From DAIOEK01 sp963828285 (GTDB taxonomy: Bacteria > Chloroflexota > Anaerolineae > Anaerolineales > Anaerolineaceae), in contig CAWHEB010000002.1 of assembly GCA_963828285.1 (NCBI GenBank), positions 620,001 to 684,000 on the forward strand: a DNA stretch of 64,000 nt. Reading direction: 5' to 3'. A program made the translations under genes and the position numbers. The notes beneath the pieces were generated by a model, which worked only from the letters and a program-made list of their open reading frames with translations, searched no databases and was not told where the DNA came from. This document shows, one piece after another, positions 1 through 8,753 of this stretch; position 1 is the stretch's first letter; every line of letters begins with the position of its first letter.

Positions 1-1448
1 CTGAGGGTGTTGATCAGGTTACGGGGAGCCAGTTTACCGATCAGTCCCGCGATCAATTCTGTGATCGGGTTCGCCGCCCTCATCAAACCAACCATCAGCA
101 ATGCCGTCACTAGGGCAAATCCCAACACCACTAATAAAAGCCCTCCAAATCCGCTATATAAACTGCGGGATGGTATGGAAAGGATCCCCCAGCCAGCCAG
201 AAAGGCAGCCACACCGCCAATACTTGTGCGTTGCACAAACTGCTTTGTTTTGTTCTCGATTGAAATTCTGGATAGGGCTTCACTGGCAGGTACTGAACTG
301 GCTTCCCAGGCTGGAGGAATTGCGGTAAGTACTGAAGCAAGAATCCCTAGTATCACACCTTTGATCAAACTCTCTAGTGGAAGACCAACATCCCGCACGG
401 TTGTGGTGAAATATAGATCGTTTACAGTCTGCGAGACCATTCCGATCGTCGCCTTACCCAACAGGATTCCCACCGCTACACCGATCATTGAGCCAATAAT
501 TCCGATCACCAGAGCTTCAAATAGGACGACAGAGAATATCTCCCGTCGGGTTACACCCAGGCTGCGGAGAGTTCCGTACAATGGTCTACGCTGAATGACC
601 GAAAATGTCATCGTGTTGAAAATCAGGAACATTCCCACCATCATTGCGAGGAGTGACAGCGCGGTTAAATTTAATTGAAAAGCCGCTGTCAACTGGTTTA
701 AACCTGTTGACCTGGCTGCAACCTCCTCGATTGTCGCACCAACCGGTAGAAAAGACTGAATTTCGGTCAATATTTCAGGTCGATCTTCAGGCAGGATCAG
801 ATCGATCTGATCAAGTTTGTCTAATTTATTGAACAATTCTTGCGCGGTAGCTATATCCACCAGAATAACACCATCCAGGGATTGCCTGGTTAGATCATCA
901 GCAGGGGAAATGATGCCGATCACTTGAAGTTGATCCACATACCCTTCGAAATCAATTTCCAGTCGATCTCCAAGATCCAGGTCATAGCGGTCAGCCATAT
1001 CCTGACCCAGCACTGCAGATCCAGGTTGGGTTAAGAACTTACCTATACCCACTGAATTCAATCCGCTTTCCAATACCAGGTAATTTCTGAATGGCGCTTC
1101 CGCGATCGGATCGATCCCCAACAGGTTTACAGGCTGGCCTCCGAATTGGAGAACCTTGACCACTCCACTCATCCTGGGTGCCATGGAAATTTGTGGAAGA
1201 TCCAACTGCAATTGACGGTATATTCCTTGATTCAAGCTGGATGGATTATGCAAAATCTGGTGGGTGGCTTTTCCGGAGATTGCCTCCGCGCTGATATTCA
1301 ATGCCCGGCTGGCGCTTACATTCGCCAGGTCTATGGCTACAGCCACTGCCACGCCTAGCGAGATGCCCACCACCATCAGCAGGCTCTGGATGGCGTGCCT
1401 GACGAGGTATCTCCAGCTGGTATAGAGGATGATTCTCTTATTGAACAT
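1..1448 (-). CDS. FtsX/MacB-type ABC transporter permease (partial, C-terminus off the left edge)
   Basis: An open reading frame begins with ATG at 1448 (MFNKRIILYTSWRYLVRHAI) and runs without a stop to the window edge, about 482 residues. It has an N-terminal membrane segment, a long extracytoplasmic domain, then the FtsX-type membrane block (a segment around LLAMMVGMFLIFNTMTFSVI followed by a cytoplasmic QRRPLYGTLRSLGVTRREI stretch and two more hydrophobic segments). This is the layout of MacB/LolE-like permeases that export lipids, peptides or drugs or act on envelope proteins. A second FtsX block is expected beyond the edge. The ATPase gene lies 18 bp upstream on the same strand, so the two form one exporter operon. 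The substrate cannot be told from sequence. Confidence 0.88.
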   Translation of the reverse strand, partial: MFNKRIILYTSWRYLVRHAIQSLLMVVGISLGVAVAVAIDLANVSASRALNISAEAISGKATHQILHNPSSLNQGIYRQLQLDLPQISMAPRMSGVVKVLQFGGQPVNLLGIDPIAEAPFRNYLVLESGLNSVGIGKFLTQPGSAVLGQDMADRYDLDLGDRLEIDFEGYVDQLQVIGIISPADDLTRQSLDGVILVDIATAQELFNKLDKLDQIDLILPEDRPEILTEIQSFLPVGATIEEVAARSTGLNQLTAAFQLNLTALSLLAMMVGMFLIFNTMTFSVIQRRPLYGTLRSLGVTRREIFSVVLFEALVIGIIGSMIGVAVGILLGKATIGMVSQTVNDLYFTTTVRDVGLPLESLIKGVILGILASVLTAIPPAWEASSVPASEALSRISIENKTKQFVQRTSIGGVAAFLAGWGILSIPSRSLYSGFGGLLLVVLGFALVTALLMVGLMRAANPITELIAGLIGKLAPRNLINTL

Positions 1449-1466
1449 GGTATAGGCAATAAATCT

Positions 1467-2232
1467 CTACAATTTATAGCTTGGGTTGGTGCTGTTTGGA
1501 TACTCTGTTAAACACCCGTTATACAGATAGACCTGGCGGTCGGCGATACTGGCTGCCTCCTGGCTGTGGGTCACCAGGATCAGACTCTTACCGCTCCGGT
1601 GGGTCAACTTGTCGAGCAGAGCCAGGATCTCAGCACCTGTCTGTTCATCCAGATTTCCAGTCGGTTCGTCCGCCAGAAGCAGTTCCGGGTCATGTACGAG
1701 TGCCCGCACGATGGATACCCGCTGCTGCTCACCGCCGGATAATTGTTCAGGGTATGAATTCTTACGATCGAGCAGACCCACTTCGTCAAGTAGGGTACTC
1801 GCTTTATCCAAACCGCCATTTTTGGTTAGTTCATTAAGTTCAAGAGGTAGGGTAACATTTTCCCATATCGTCAGGGTTGGGATCAGGTTGAAGAATTGGA
1901 AGATGAACCCGATCCGTTTGCGACGGATTAGGGTTCTTTCATGATCATTGAGAGCGGTCAAGTTGATCGAGTTCTAGAATTACACGACCGGAATCAGCCT
2001 GATCTATGCCGCTGATGAGATTTAAGAGGGTGGTCTTGCCACTGCCACTTTTTCCTAGAATGGCGGTGATCGACCCGCGTTCCAATGAAAAACAGGCATC
2101 CTTCAATACCAGACGGCTCTGGCTGCCTTCACGATATTGTTTACTCAGATGGATCAACTGTAAAAAGCCGCCCGTTTCCTGGCAGTCGGTTGAATTATTT
2201 GTGTCGTGTTGGGATCTGTGCTTCTGTAACAT
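1467..2232 (-). CDS. ABC transporter ATP-binding protein, MacB/LolD type (one frameshift)
   Basis: Two overlapping frames together make one ATPase. The upstream part (from ATG 2232) carries Walker A GKSGSGKTT. The downstream part (to 1467) carries the Q-loop in FIFQFFNLIP, the signature LSGGEQQRV, Walker B LLLADEP followed by TGNLD, and the H-loop TH. Reading crosses cleanly if one base near 1969-1973 is removed, giving ...GRVILESINLTALNDHERT..., as expected for this family. Combined length of about 250 residues is normal. It powers the FtsX-like permease immediately downstream. The frameshift is probably a sequence error because both halves keep every catalytic motif. The N-terminus is uncertain; no clear ribosome binding site precedes 2232. 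Confidence 0.85.
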
Positions 2233-2376
2233 AAGATGATTGTATAAGTAAGTGGAGTATTTGTATATTATTTGTACAACAACAAACCCTCAAAGCAATA
2301 CTTAACCGCCTATCATACCTTTTGGATGTGGGTAAGGTTATTAATTGTAAATCAAGTCAGTCAGGTGGTTGAAAGG

Positions 2377-2417
2377 AATGAAGGAGGAAGGACCAGGCAG
2401 GTCCTTCCTCCTTCATT
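2377..2417. terminator. Strong 18-bp hairpin between exporter operon and lipoprotein gene
   Basis: Left arm AATGAAGGAGGAAGGACC (2377-2394), loop AGGCA, and a perfectly complementary right arm (2400-2417). It sits just 3' of the lipoprotein gene, which ends at 2469 on the minus strand, and upstream of the ATPase start. No clear U-tract follows on either strand, so it may be a transcript-stabilising or rho-linked element rather than a classic intrinsic terminator. Confidence 0.65.
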
Positions 2418-2468
2418 ATCGTATTCCTCTCCCTATCGAGAGATTGCTGAATCGATGTCTAACGCTGA

Positions 2469-3587
2469 TTATTGACAGACAGTAATGCAAATTGTCTGGC
2501 TTCCTGTATTAAAACAGTATTCAACAGGGGTGCAGTTGCTTTCTTTCTTTGGTTTGGGTGGTATCGGGCAGAGGCCGGGTTCATTTCCCTTTGGCAAGAA
2601 TCCGGAAGCCGATCTGCAGGTATTATCAAGCGCAAACATTTCTTTGAGTGGATAATATTTTGGCTCGCTCTTCATCGAGGAGCCCGCTTCGGCAAACGTG
2701 AAGTAATCATTATGGTCGAATCGATCGAATTGATCTGCTCCAAGCATCGCCCAGGCCGACCACATGAATGAAGGCGATGTCTCAAGAATGGCAGATTTGA
2801 AAGCGATCTCTATTTTCTTCGGATCATCCGGGGAGGTTCTTGACCATGCCAGATCCGGATCTTCGCCAACACCCGCATCGAATACCTTGAGTTCGTAGCC
2901 ATCTGATCTCGTCGGGGCATCACAGAGCATGGGTTTTTCTCCACCGATGCTCGTATTGGCATCCTTCCAGACACTTACCCCTTCAACAGACCAATCTGTG
3001 GATTGGGGTAGTCTGGTCCAGATCAGGTAATCTCCGCGCCCATCCGCATCCTTATCCAATTCCAACCCAAAACCAAACGGCTCATTTGCCTTTAGGGTCG
3101 GATTGTCCTGCAAGAAGATGATGCCATAAATGAACTCATTATCCTTGTTGCGTACCATATTGGCCTGCTTGATATCGATGTAAGGAATATAGGTCATTGC
3201 CTGGTCAAATGGACGCTCGAAGCGACCCCTCAGGAATTCATCCCCACCGTATGCTTGTTTCTCCAAAGCTTTACGAATGGATTCCTGATCGTACATCACC
3301 TGCGGTTTATCTGACGGCAGGAAAGTCAACGGTGTCAGCGTATGGACAATCTCTGTGGGGACAGGTTCCGTAGTAGATTCGGGTGTCGCGGTTGGCGCAG
3401 GAGGATCAGCTGTTGGAGCTTCCTCAACCGGAGGTGATACAGGCTCGGCTGTGACTGGCTCTTCAACAAGAACCGGCATTTCTGTCGCCGGCACTGGCGT
3501 ATCTACAGCCTGGGTACCTAAAAGATTGCACGCTAATGTTGTGGTGATGAGAATGAGGATGATGGCAGCGATTTTAGTATGATACAT
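2469..3587 (-). CDS. Hypothetical lipoprotein with Pro/Thr/Glu-rich linker
   Basis: I place the start at ATG 3587 (MYHTKIAAIILILITTTLAC), preceded by AGGAGG at good spacing, rather than the longer in-frame start at 3641. The N-terminus is a lipoprotein signal ending in the lipobox LACN, so the protein is secreted and lipid-anchored. A low-complexity linker rich in Pro, Thr, Glu and Val of about 65 residues follows, then a globular domain of roughly 280 residues containing DKDADGRGDYLIWTRL and several conserved Trp and Asp positions. The C-terminus has clustered cysteines (CTPVEYCFNTGSQTICITVC) that could form disulfides. I do not recognise the globular domain. It is monocistronic by position, with a strong hairpin after the stop. 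Confidence 0.8.
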   Translation of the reverse strand: MYHTKIAAIILILITTTLACNLLGTQAVDTPVPATEMPVLVEEPVTAEPVSPPVEEAPTADPPAPTATPESTTEPVPTEIVHTLTPLTFLPSDKPQVMYDQESIRKALEKQAYGGDEFLRGRFERPFDQAMTYIPYIDIKQANMVRNKDNEFIYGIIFLQDNPTLKANEPFGFGLELDKDADGRGDYLIWTRLPQSTDWSVEGVSVWKDANTSIGGEKPMLCDAPTRSDGYELKVFDAGVGEDPDLAWSRTSPDDPKKIEIAFKSAILETSPSFMWSAWAMLGADQFDRFDHNDYFTFAEAGSSMKSEPKYYPLKEMFALDNTCRSASGFLPKGNEPGLCPIPPKPKKESNCTPVEYCFNTGSQTICITVCQ

Positions 3588-3770
3588 GGTGTGCCTCCTT
3601 CTTGACAACAACGACCATGATGTTCCAATGCTAAAACCCATTATTAATATGTGATTATTATACAGAATTTATACAATGATTGATACAAGGGAACAGAAGA
3701 AGTGTTTCCTGCCATTATGATGCCAGGTGTTTCAGCCATGCACGACAGCAGAAAGGCATTCAAAGATAAA

Positions 3771-3800
3771 GCCTGCAGATAACAATGATCATCCGCAGGC
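3771..3800 (-). terminator. Putative terminator of the P-type ATPase gene
   Basis: On the minus strand GCCTGCGGAT and ATCTGCAGGC form a 10-bp stem with one mismatch, followed by TTTATCTTT. It lies about 50 bp after the ATPase stop codon. Confidence 0.55.
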
Positions 3801-3848
3801 AGTTTTCTCCATTTTTTCATTAAGCTTTAGACTATGGAAACGGCTGCA

Positions 3849-6599
3849 TCATGCTTTCGCAACTTTATTCCTGACCAGCTTCACACCATCGATCACCACC
3901 AAAACAGCCAGGCTGGCTCCGAGGCAGATGCTGATCTCCAGCAGGCTCAGTGCGGTCGTTTCAAAGATCTCCTGTAAAAATGGAACATAGATCACCGCCA
4001 ATTGTAAAATCAGGGTAAGCAGTACTGACCCCAATAAAGTCTTATTGCTAAACAACCCCGCCTGAAGTAAAGTCTGACTTTCCGACCGTGTGGCTAATGC
4101 GTTGCCCATCTGAGACAATGTCAAAGTAGTAAAGATCATGGTTTGCCAGGCAAAATTATGCTCCGAATTGAATGCCCACAATCCCACTAGCAGGGAAATT
4201 GCTCCCATCAATCCACCTATCCACAAAACATCCAACCCCAGATTTTGGCTGAAGATGTGTTCTTTCGGGTCGCGTGGTGGGCGTCGCATGGCGCCGGGTT
4301 CAGATGGTTCCTGGGTCAATGCCAACCCGGGCAGACCATCTGTCACCAGGTTCACCCACAAGATCTGTAACGGCAGAAGTGGCAAACCCAATCCGACAAA
4401 TGGTCCGATCAGCATGACGATGATTTCGCCTGAATTGGATGTCAATGCATACTTGATGAACTTCCGTATGTTCTCATAGATCCGGCGTCCTTCCTGAACT
4501 GCGGACACGATCGTGGCGAAATTATCATCCAACAGGACCATATCGGCTGCTTCCTTGGAGACATCCGTGCCGGTGATTCCCATCGCGACGCCGATATCCG
4601 CTCGTTTAAGGGCTGGTGCGTCATTCACACCATCTCCAGTCATTGCGACAATCCCACCTAATTCCTGCAATGCCTGGACAATATTCAATTTATGTTCGGG
4701 TGAAACGCGGGCGAACACTGATGTGGTTTTTAACCGTTCTTTCAATGTCTCAGTATCCATTTTTGCCAGATCGACCCCAGTAATCACCTCGTCATTTTCC
4801 GCGATTCCCAGCTCTTTTGCAATGAATAATGCGGTGAGGGGATGATCGCCCGTGATCATGATCGAGCGAACACCTGCAGTCCTGGCAACAGCAACCGCAT
4901 CTTTCACTTCAGGTCGGGCGGGATCGATCATAGCGAACATGCCGACGAAGATCAAATCCTGCTCCAACAATCCGCATTCTTGGTCACGTTCCTGACTGGT
5001 GCATTGCCGGAATGCCACACCCAACACGCGCATCCCTTTCAGAGCAAGATCATTATTGGCATCCGTGATCCTTATCCGCCAGTCATCATCCAGGCTTACT
5101 ACCTCGTCGTTCGTCCATACCCGGTCGGATATCTCCAGCAGACCGTCAACTGATCCTTTAGTTACTGCCAAGAAGGCTGCATCTTTTCCAAAAGCAGGAG
5201 ATGCTATCAGTTTTTGTAATGTATCCGGTAGTTTCTCGGGGGATTTAATTTGGTGAAGGGTCGTCATCCGTTTTCGGTCTGAGTCAAACGGCAGTTCTGC
5301 CACCCGTGGAAGCGCTTTTTCCAATTCCTCTTTCCATAATCCAGCACGAACTGCAGCGACAACCAGAGCGCCTTCGGTCGGGTCACCCACCATAACAAAC
5401 CCATTCTCACCTTTTTCCAACATGGCATCATTGCATAATGCACCGCCAGTCAGCATGATCGCAACTGCACTGTGCTGATCGATCACGGGTGAAACGGATT
5501 CGTCTACGCTTAAAGATGGACTGAAATCACGCAAGGTTTCTTGCAGATCCAAACGGTTGCCAGCTACATCCACCATCGTCACGGTCATCCGGTTTTCGGT
5601 CAATGTACCGGTTTTGTCGGAACAGATGGTTGTTACAGATCCCAGCGTTTCAACGGCTGGGAGTTTACGAATCAGCGAATTGCGTTTGAGCATCCTCTGC
5701 GCACCGAATGCCAATGCGATCGTCACTACTGCCGGGAGTCCTTCAGGCACGGCAGCCACTGCCAGACTGATGGCAGTCAGGAACATGGTGCGTGGATCTT
5801 CATTGCGGAGCAGTCCCAGAACGAATACAATTCCGACGATTGCGATCGCAGCCATGGCAAGCGTTTTCCCCAACTGGGATAGGCGTTTCTGCAGTGGAGT
5901 GCTTTCCTGTCCAACCGATTGGATCATCTCTGCTATCTTTCCCAACTCGGTCTTCATGCCAGTATCGGTGATAACTACTGTCCCGCGGCCATAAGACACA
6001 AGGGTTCCCATAAATACGCGGTTATGCTGGTCACCCAAAGCCGGTGTCTCTTTTTGGGTAACATCCAGAGATTTTTCCACCGGTTCCGATTCGCCGGTCA
6101 GCACCGCCTCTTGTATACGAAGATTGGCGTTTTCCAGCAGGCTGCCATCTGCGGGAACAGAATTGCCCGCCTCAAGGTATACAATATCCCCGGGGACGAG
6201 ATCCTGGGTCCGAATTTCCAAGACCTTGCCATCCCTTCGAACGCGCACCTTGGGTACCGCCATTTTTTTCAATGCAGCCATCGCTTTTTCTGCACGATAT
6301 TCCTGGGTAAACCCAAGAATGGAATTTAAGATCACGATAACAAGGATTGCAATTGCATCTTTGTATTCTTGCAAAAAGAAAGTGATCACAGCCGAAACGA
6401 TCAGAATGACCACCATCGTTCCGGTCAACTGCTCCCAAAGTATCTTCCAGGGACTTTTTGTTCCGCGGTCAATCAACTCATTCGGACCGTGTTTTTCAAA
6501 ACGAAAGGATGCATCTGAGGATGATAGCCCTAAATGAAGGTCACTATTTAGCTCTTTGAGGATTTGTTCAGCATTCAATTTGAACCATACAGGTGCCAT
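3849..6599 (-). CDS. P-type cation-transporting ATPase, calcium-pump (P2) type
   Basis: A 916-residue membrane pump that uses ATP to move cations, most likely Ca2+, across the cytoplasmic membrane. Visible motifs: N-terminal cation-ATPase domain, TGES at 168-171 (actuator domain), PEGLP at 285-289 in membrane helix 4, the phosphorylated Asp in SDKTGTLT (Asp328), the nucleotide domain, MITGDHP, and the hinge TGDGVNDAPAL, then about six C-terminal membrane segments. PEGLP and the C-terminal cation-ATPase region fit the P2A/P2B group rather than heavy-metal pumps, which carry CPC. Length is normal. ATG 6599 follows GGGAG at 5-nt spacing. It is monocistronic between a tRNA gene and a terminator-like hairpin. 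Ion specificity is inferred from family only. Confidence 0.93.
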   Translation of the reverse strand: MAPVWFKLNAEQILKELNSDLHLGLSSSDASFRFEKHGPNELIDRGTKSPWKILWEQLTGTMVVILIVSAVITFFLQEYKDAIAILVIVILNSILGFTQEYRAEKAMAALKKMAVPKVRVRRDGKVLEIRTQDLVPGDIVYLEAGNSVPADGSLLENANLRIQEAVLTGESEPVEKSLDVTQKETPALGDQHNRVFMGTLVSYGRGTVVITDTGMKTELGKIAEMIQSVGQESTPLQKRLSQLGKTLAMAAIAIVGIVFVLGLLRNEDPRTMFLTAISLAVAAVPEGLPAVVTIALAFGAQRMLKRNSLIRKLPAVETLGSVTTICSDKTGTLTENRMTVTMVDVAGNRLDLQETLRDFSPSLSVDESVSPVIDQHSAVAIMLTGGALCNDAMLEKGENGFVMVGDPTEGALVVAAVRAGLWKEELEKALPRVAELPFDSDRKRMTTLHQIKSPEKLPDTLQKLIASPAFGKDAAFLAVTKGSVDGLLEISDRVWTNDEVVSLDDDWRIRITDANNDLALKGMRVLGVAFRQCTSQERDQECGLLEQDLIFVGMFAMIDPARPEVKDAVAVARTAGVRSIMITGDHPLTALFIAKELGIAENDEVITGVDLAKMDTETLKERLKTTSVFARVSPEHKLNIVQALQELGGIVAMTGDGVNDAPALKRADIGVAMGITGTDVSKEAADMVLLDDNFATIVSAVQEGRRIYENIRKFIKYALTSNSGEIIVMLIGPFVGLGLPLLPLQILWVNLVTDGLPGLALTQEPSEPGAMRRPPRDPKEHIFSQNLGLDVLWIGGLMGAISLLVGLWAFNSEHNFAWQTMIFTTLTLSQMGNALATRSESQTLLQAGLFSNKTLLGSVLLTLILQLAVIYVPFLQEIFETTALSLLEISICLGASLAVLVVIDGVKLVRNKVAKA

Positions 6600-6941
6600 T
6601 ATTACTCCCTATTCTCGTTTTGAATTAAAAAACCAATACACAAAAGGTATTGGTCTCGCAAATGGATCTGCCATATGGGTCACCGGGATAATATCTCCGT
6701 CTTGACGATAACCCAATCCCTTAAAGGATAGCTACTCCCCAACTTGGATAAAGTATAGTGAATTGGAATCAACATGTCAATATTGATCCGGTTCGTTGAT
6801 GAAGGATTCCTATAAAGATTTGTCGAGAATATGATCACAGGATATTTGTTAGGATCTAAATAAACAAAATGAACCACCAGGTACTGGGTACCACCACCTT
6901 ATGGGGATCCTGATCCAAATACTTATCAATTAAATGAAAAG
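6600..6941. other. Intergenic region without an assignable gene
   Basis: This stretch between the P-type ATPase start and the tRNA holds one 65-codon minus-strand frame from a GTG at 6877. It lacks a ribosome binding site and recognisable features, so I do not call it a gene. The promoter of the ATPase presumably lies near 6620-6700. Confidence 0.5.
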
Positions 6942-7013
6942 TGATCCACCAGGGACTTGAACCCTGAACCAACTGATTAAGAGTCAGCTGCTCTGCCATT
7001 GAGCTAGTGGACC
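6942..7013 (-). tRNA. tRNA-Lys (anticodon CTT)
   Basis: A 72-nt cloverleaf on the minus strand. The acceptor arm GGTCCAC pairs with GTGGATC (one G-U), the D arm is GCTC/GAGC, the anticodon stem GCTGA/TCAGT encloses the loop CTCTTAA (anticodon CTT), and the T arm CAGGG/CCCTG encloses TTCAAGT. The discriminator base is A and CCA is not encoded. It reads AAG lysine codons. It stands alone between the P-type ATPase and the sugar operon. Both flanks are AT-rich; I see no integrase or direct repeat suggesting use as an attachment site. Confidence 0.95.
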
Positions 7014-7155
7014 ATTTCGGCAAGCAGAAATTATAACCGAAACTGGCATACTGTCAACTTTGGCTAAGTGTCGGCACATCCTATAACTTAGCACAGCCGG
7101 GTCAGGATATTCATCCAAACCCGGTCCGACAATACTTCAGATGGTATAAGATAGA

Positions 7156-8676
7156 CTAGCGTGAGAATTTCCTTCCTGTTGCTAGTTCTACCGATTTGTA
7201 TCCTCCATCATAGATGCCTATGGATTTGTTTTTAACGATACAACTGCAATACATTTCCATCAGATCTTGATCTTCAGTGAGTAAATCAATCGCCTGTAAT
7301 GTTTGCGGGATTCCTCGTACCTCGACAGTACCATCCCCAATTTCCGCTCCACGGATTGCCCCCCACATTTCATGGCCGCCCACGCGCTCATTGAAGATCT
7401 TCGGAACGGGATAAAATGCAAGCTCGCTTGGTTTGGTGACCATCACGTCAACTACGCGCATAAGATAATTGGTTGCATATACCGCGTGGAAGATGTTATC
7501 GTGTAAGAAAACATGTAACCCGTTGGTCGATTTTGTGCGTATCTTGTCAACGAATTCGCGGGTATCATCCCAGGTTTGGTGTAATTGAATGAGATCTTTC
7601 GCTTCCACCAATTCTTTTTCCAGCCAATCCCAGTTTTCTTTATGGTCGCCAAGATTGACAAAAAGCGTTACCTTCCCTTGTTTGATCAAAGGCAGGCAGT
7701 GGTCAATGATCGCCTTGAATAATTCACGTTGCGCTCCAGCCCCCCCCATGGTAATCAGAAAACGTCGGGGTTCTCCTGCATTCATTCTGTGAATCCGGGC
7801 AGCGCAATCGACTTCGATATTCTCAACCAATTCGTGATCAACATGGTGGCCGGTAAAGAATAACGCGTCAGGTGGAACTGGTTTTAACATTCGATCCTTA
7901 TCGTCAAAACCGCGCATTACCCGGAAGCCATAATATCCGGATGGGGATTGGACAGCGTGTTTCGCGCCTTCGGTCAGTTGAAAGGACATTGGCCAGTTAT
8001 CAAACATCATATCGACCACATTTGTCATACCACCAGCGATAGCTCCCATGCAATTCCACATGTGGGCAGTTAATACAGGCATGTCGCTTGGCAAGGCTTG
8101 ATGCAAATTCTTGAACAATTCGCTCATCTTGTAATCTTTAACATTCGTTTTCAAAAAACGCCACGGCCAGCCAACGATCCATGTATTCAGCAGCCAATTT
8201 AATCCGGGTAGAGTAGGATTCCCTGTAGTCACACATTCCCAAATATACTTATTGAAAAAAGAACTTTGTTGAGAGATCCGCGAGAATCGGCTGTAATTCG
8301 TATTGCACCAATTGATGATATCGGTGGTGATACCGGGGATGGATAATAGATCCATCCAATACGGAGTAAATCCCATCGCCTTTGCACATGATGCCCCAGC
8401 CATGGCGATGCGGTAATGTCCATATCCCATTCTGATCGTGCTGCAGATCACAGCGTTCTTTGAATCCACCGGCTCTGTCCCTGATCCGCGGACAATATTC
8501 TTCAATCCAAATACGCTTCCCAAATATGGATTGTCTTCAAGATGCAATTCATACTTTTCATTTACATCATAATTGAACATCTTGATAAACATCTGCTGCC
8601 AACGGTCAGTCGCTTTGGTTTGTGCGACTGTAATCGGGTTCCCATAGACTGTATATCTGCCATTCTCCAACTTCAT
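7156..8676 (-). CDS. Glycosyltransferase-like protein (GT-B fold suspected), last gene of a LacI/ABC sugar operon
   Basis: About 506 residues. I choose ATG 8676 (MKLENGRYTVYGNPITVAQT), just after GGAGG, over an ORF start seven codons upstream. The segment ICSTIRMGYGHYRIAMAGAS resembles the N-terminal nucleotide-side loop of MurG/MGDG-synthase-like GT-B enzymes (usually GGGH). A second Rossmann-like half carries FLITMGGAGAQRELF, also typical of that fold, and VTKPSELAFYP resembles the GT28 sugar-nucleotide loop. No signal peptide or membrane helix is evident, so it is probably cytoplasmic. It follows the second permease by 77 bp in the operon. That position suggests it modifies or builds a glycoside related to the transported sugar, but the substrate is unknown. 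A non-catalytic role is possible. Confidence 0.5.
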   Translation of the reverse strand: MKLENGRYTVYGNPITVAQTKATDRWQQMFIKMFNYDVNEKYELHLEDNPYLGSVFGLKNIVRGSGTEPVDSKNAVICSTIRMGYGHYRIAMAGASCAKAMGFTPYWMDLLSIPGITTDIINWCNTNYSRFSRISQQSSFFNKYIWECVTTGNPTLPGLNWLLNTWIVGWPWRFLKTNVKDYKMSELFKNLHQALPSDMPVLTAHMWNCMGAIAGGMTNVVDMMFDNWPMSFQLTEGAKHAVQSPSGYYGFRVMRGFDDKDRMLKPVPPDALFFTGHHVDHELVENIEVDCAARIHRMNAGEPRRFLITMGGAGAQRELFKAIIDHCLPLIKQGKVTLFVNLGDHKENWDWLEKELVEAKDLIQLHQTWDDTREFVDKIRTKSTNGLHVFLHDNIFHAVYATNYLMRVVDVMVTKPSELAFYPVPKIFNERVGGHEMWGAIRGAEIGDGTVEVRGIPQTLQAIDLLTEDQDLMEMYCSCIVKNKSIGIYDGGYKSVELATGRKFSR

Positions 8677-8753
8677 ACATCCTCCAAAAACTCTCAAGGT
8701 GTGGATTGCTTATTATATATTCTTGAGAGGATAATACTATTAATTCGCGGAGT

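Noticed and set aside
7..594. 195-codon plus-strand frame
   Set aside because: It is antisense to the well-supported FtsX-like permease, which is open through the left edge and has membrane segments and family sequence.
5541..6537. Several long plus-strand frames opposite the P-type ATPase
   Set aside because: They are shadows of a 916-residue gene with all catalytic motifs; none has a ribosome binding site or recognisable sequence.
6680..6877. 65-codon minus-strand frame next to the tRNA
   Set aside because: GTG start, no Shine-Dalgarno sequence, no domain or signal features.
6942..7013. tRNA as an integration site of a genomic island
   Set aside because: No integrase gene, no direct repeat of the tRNA 3' end, and the neighbouring operon is ordinary sugar uptake.
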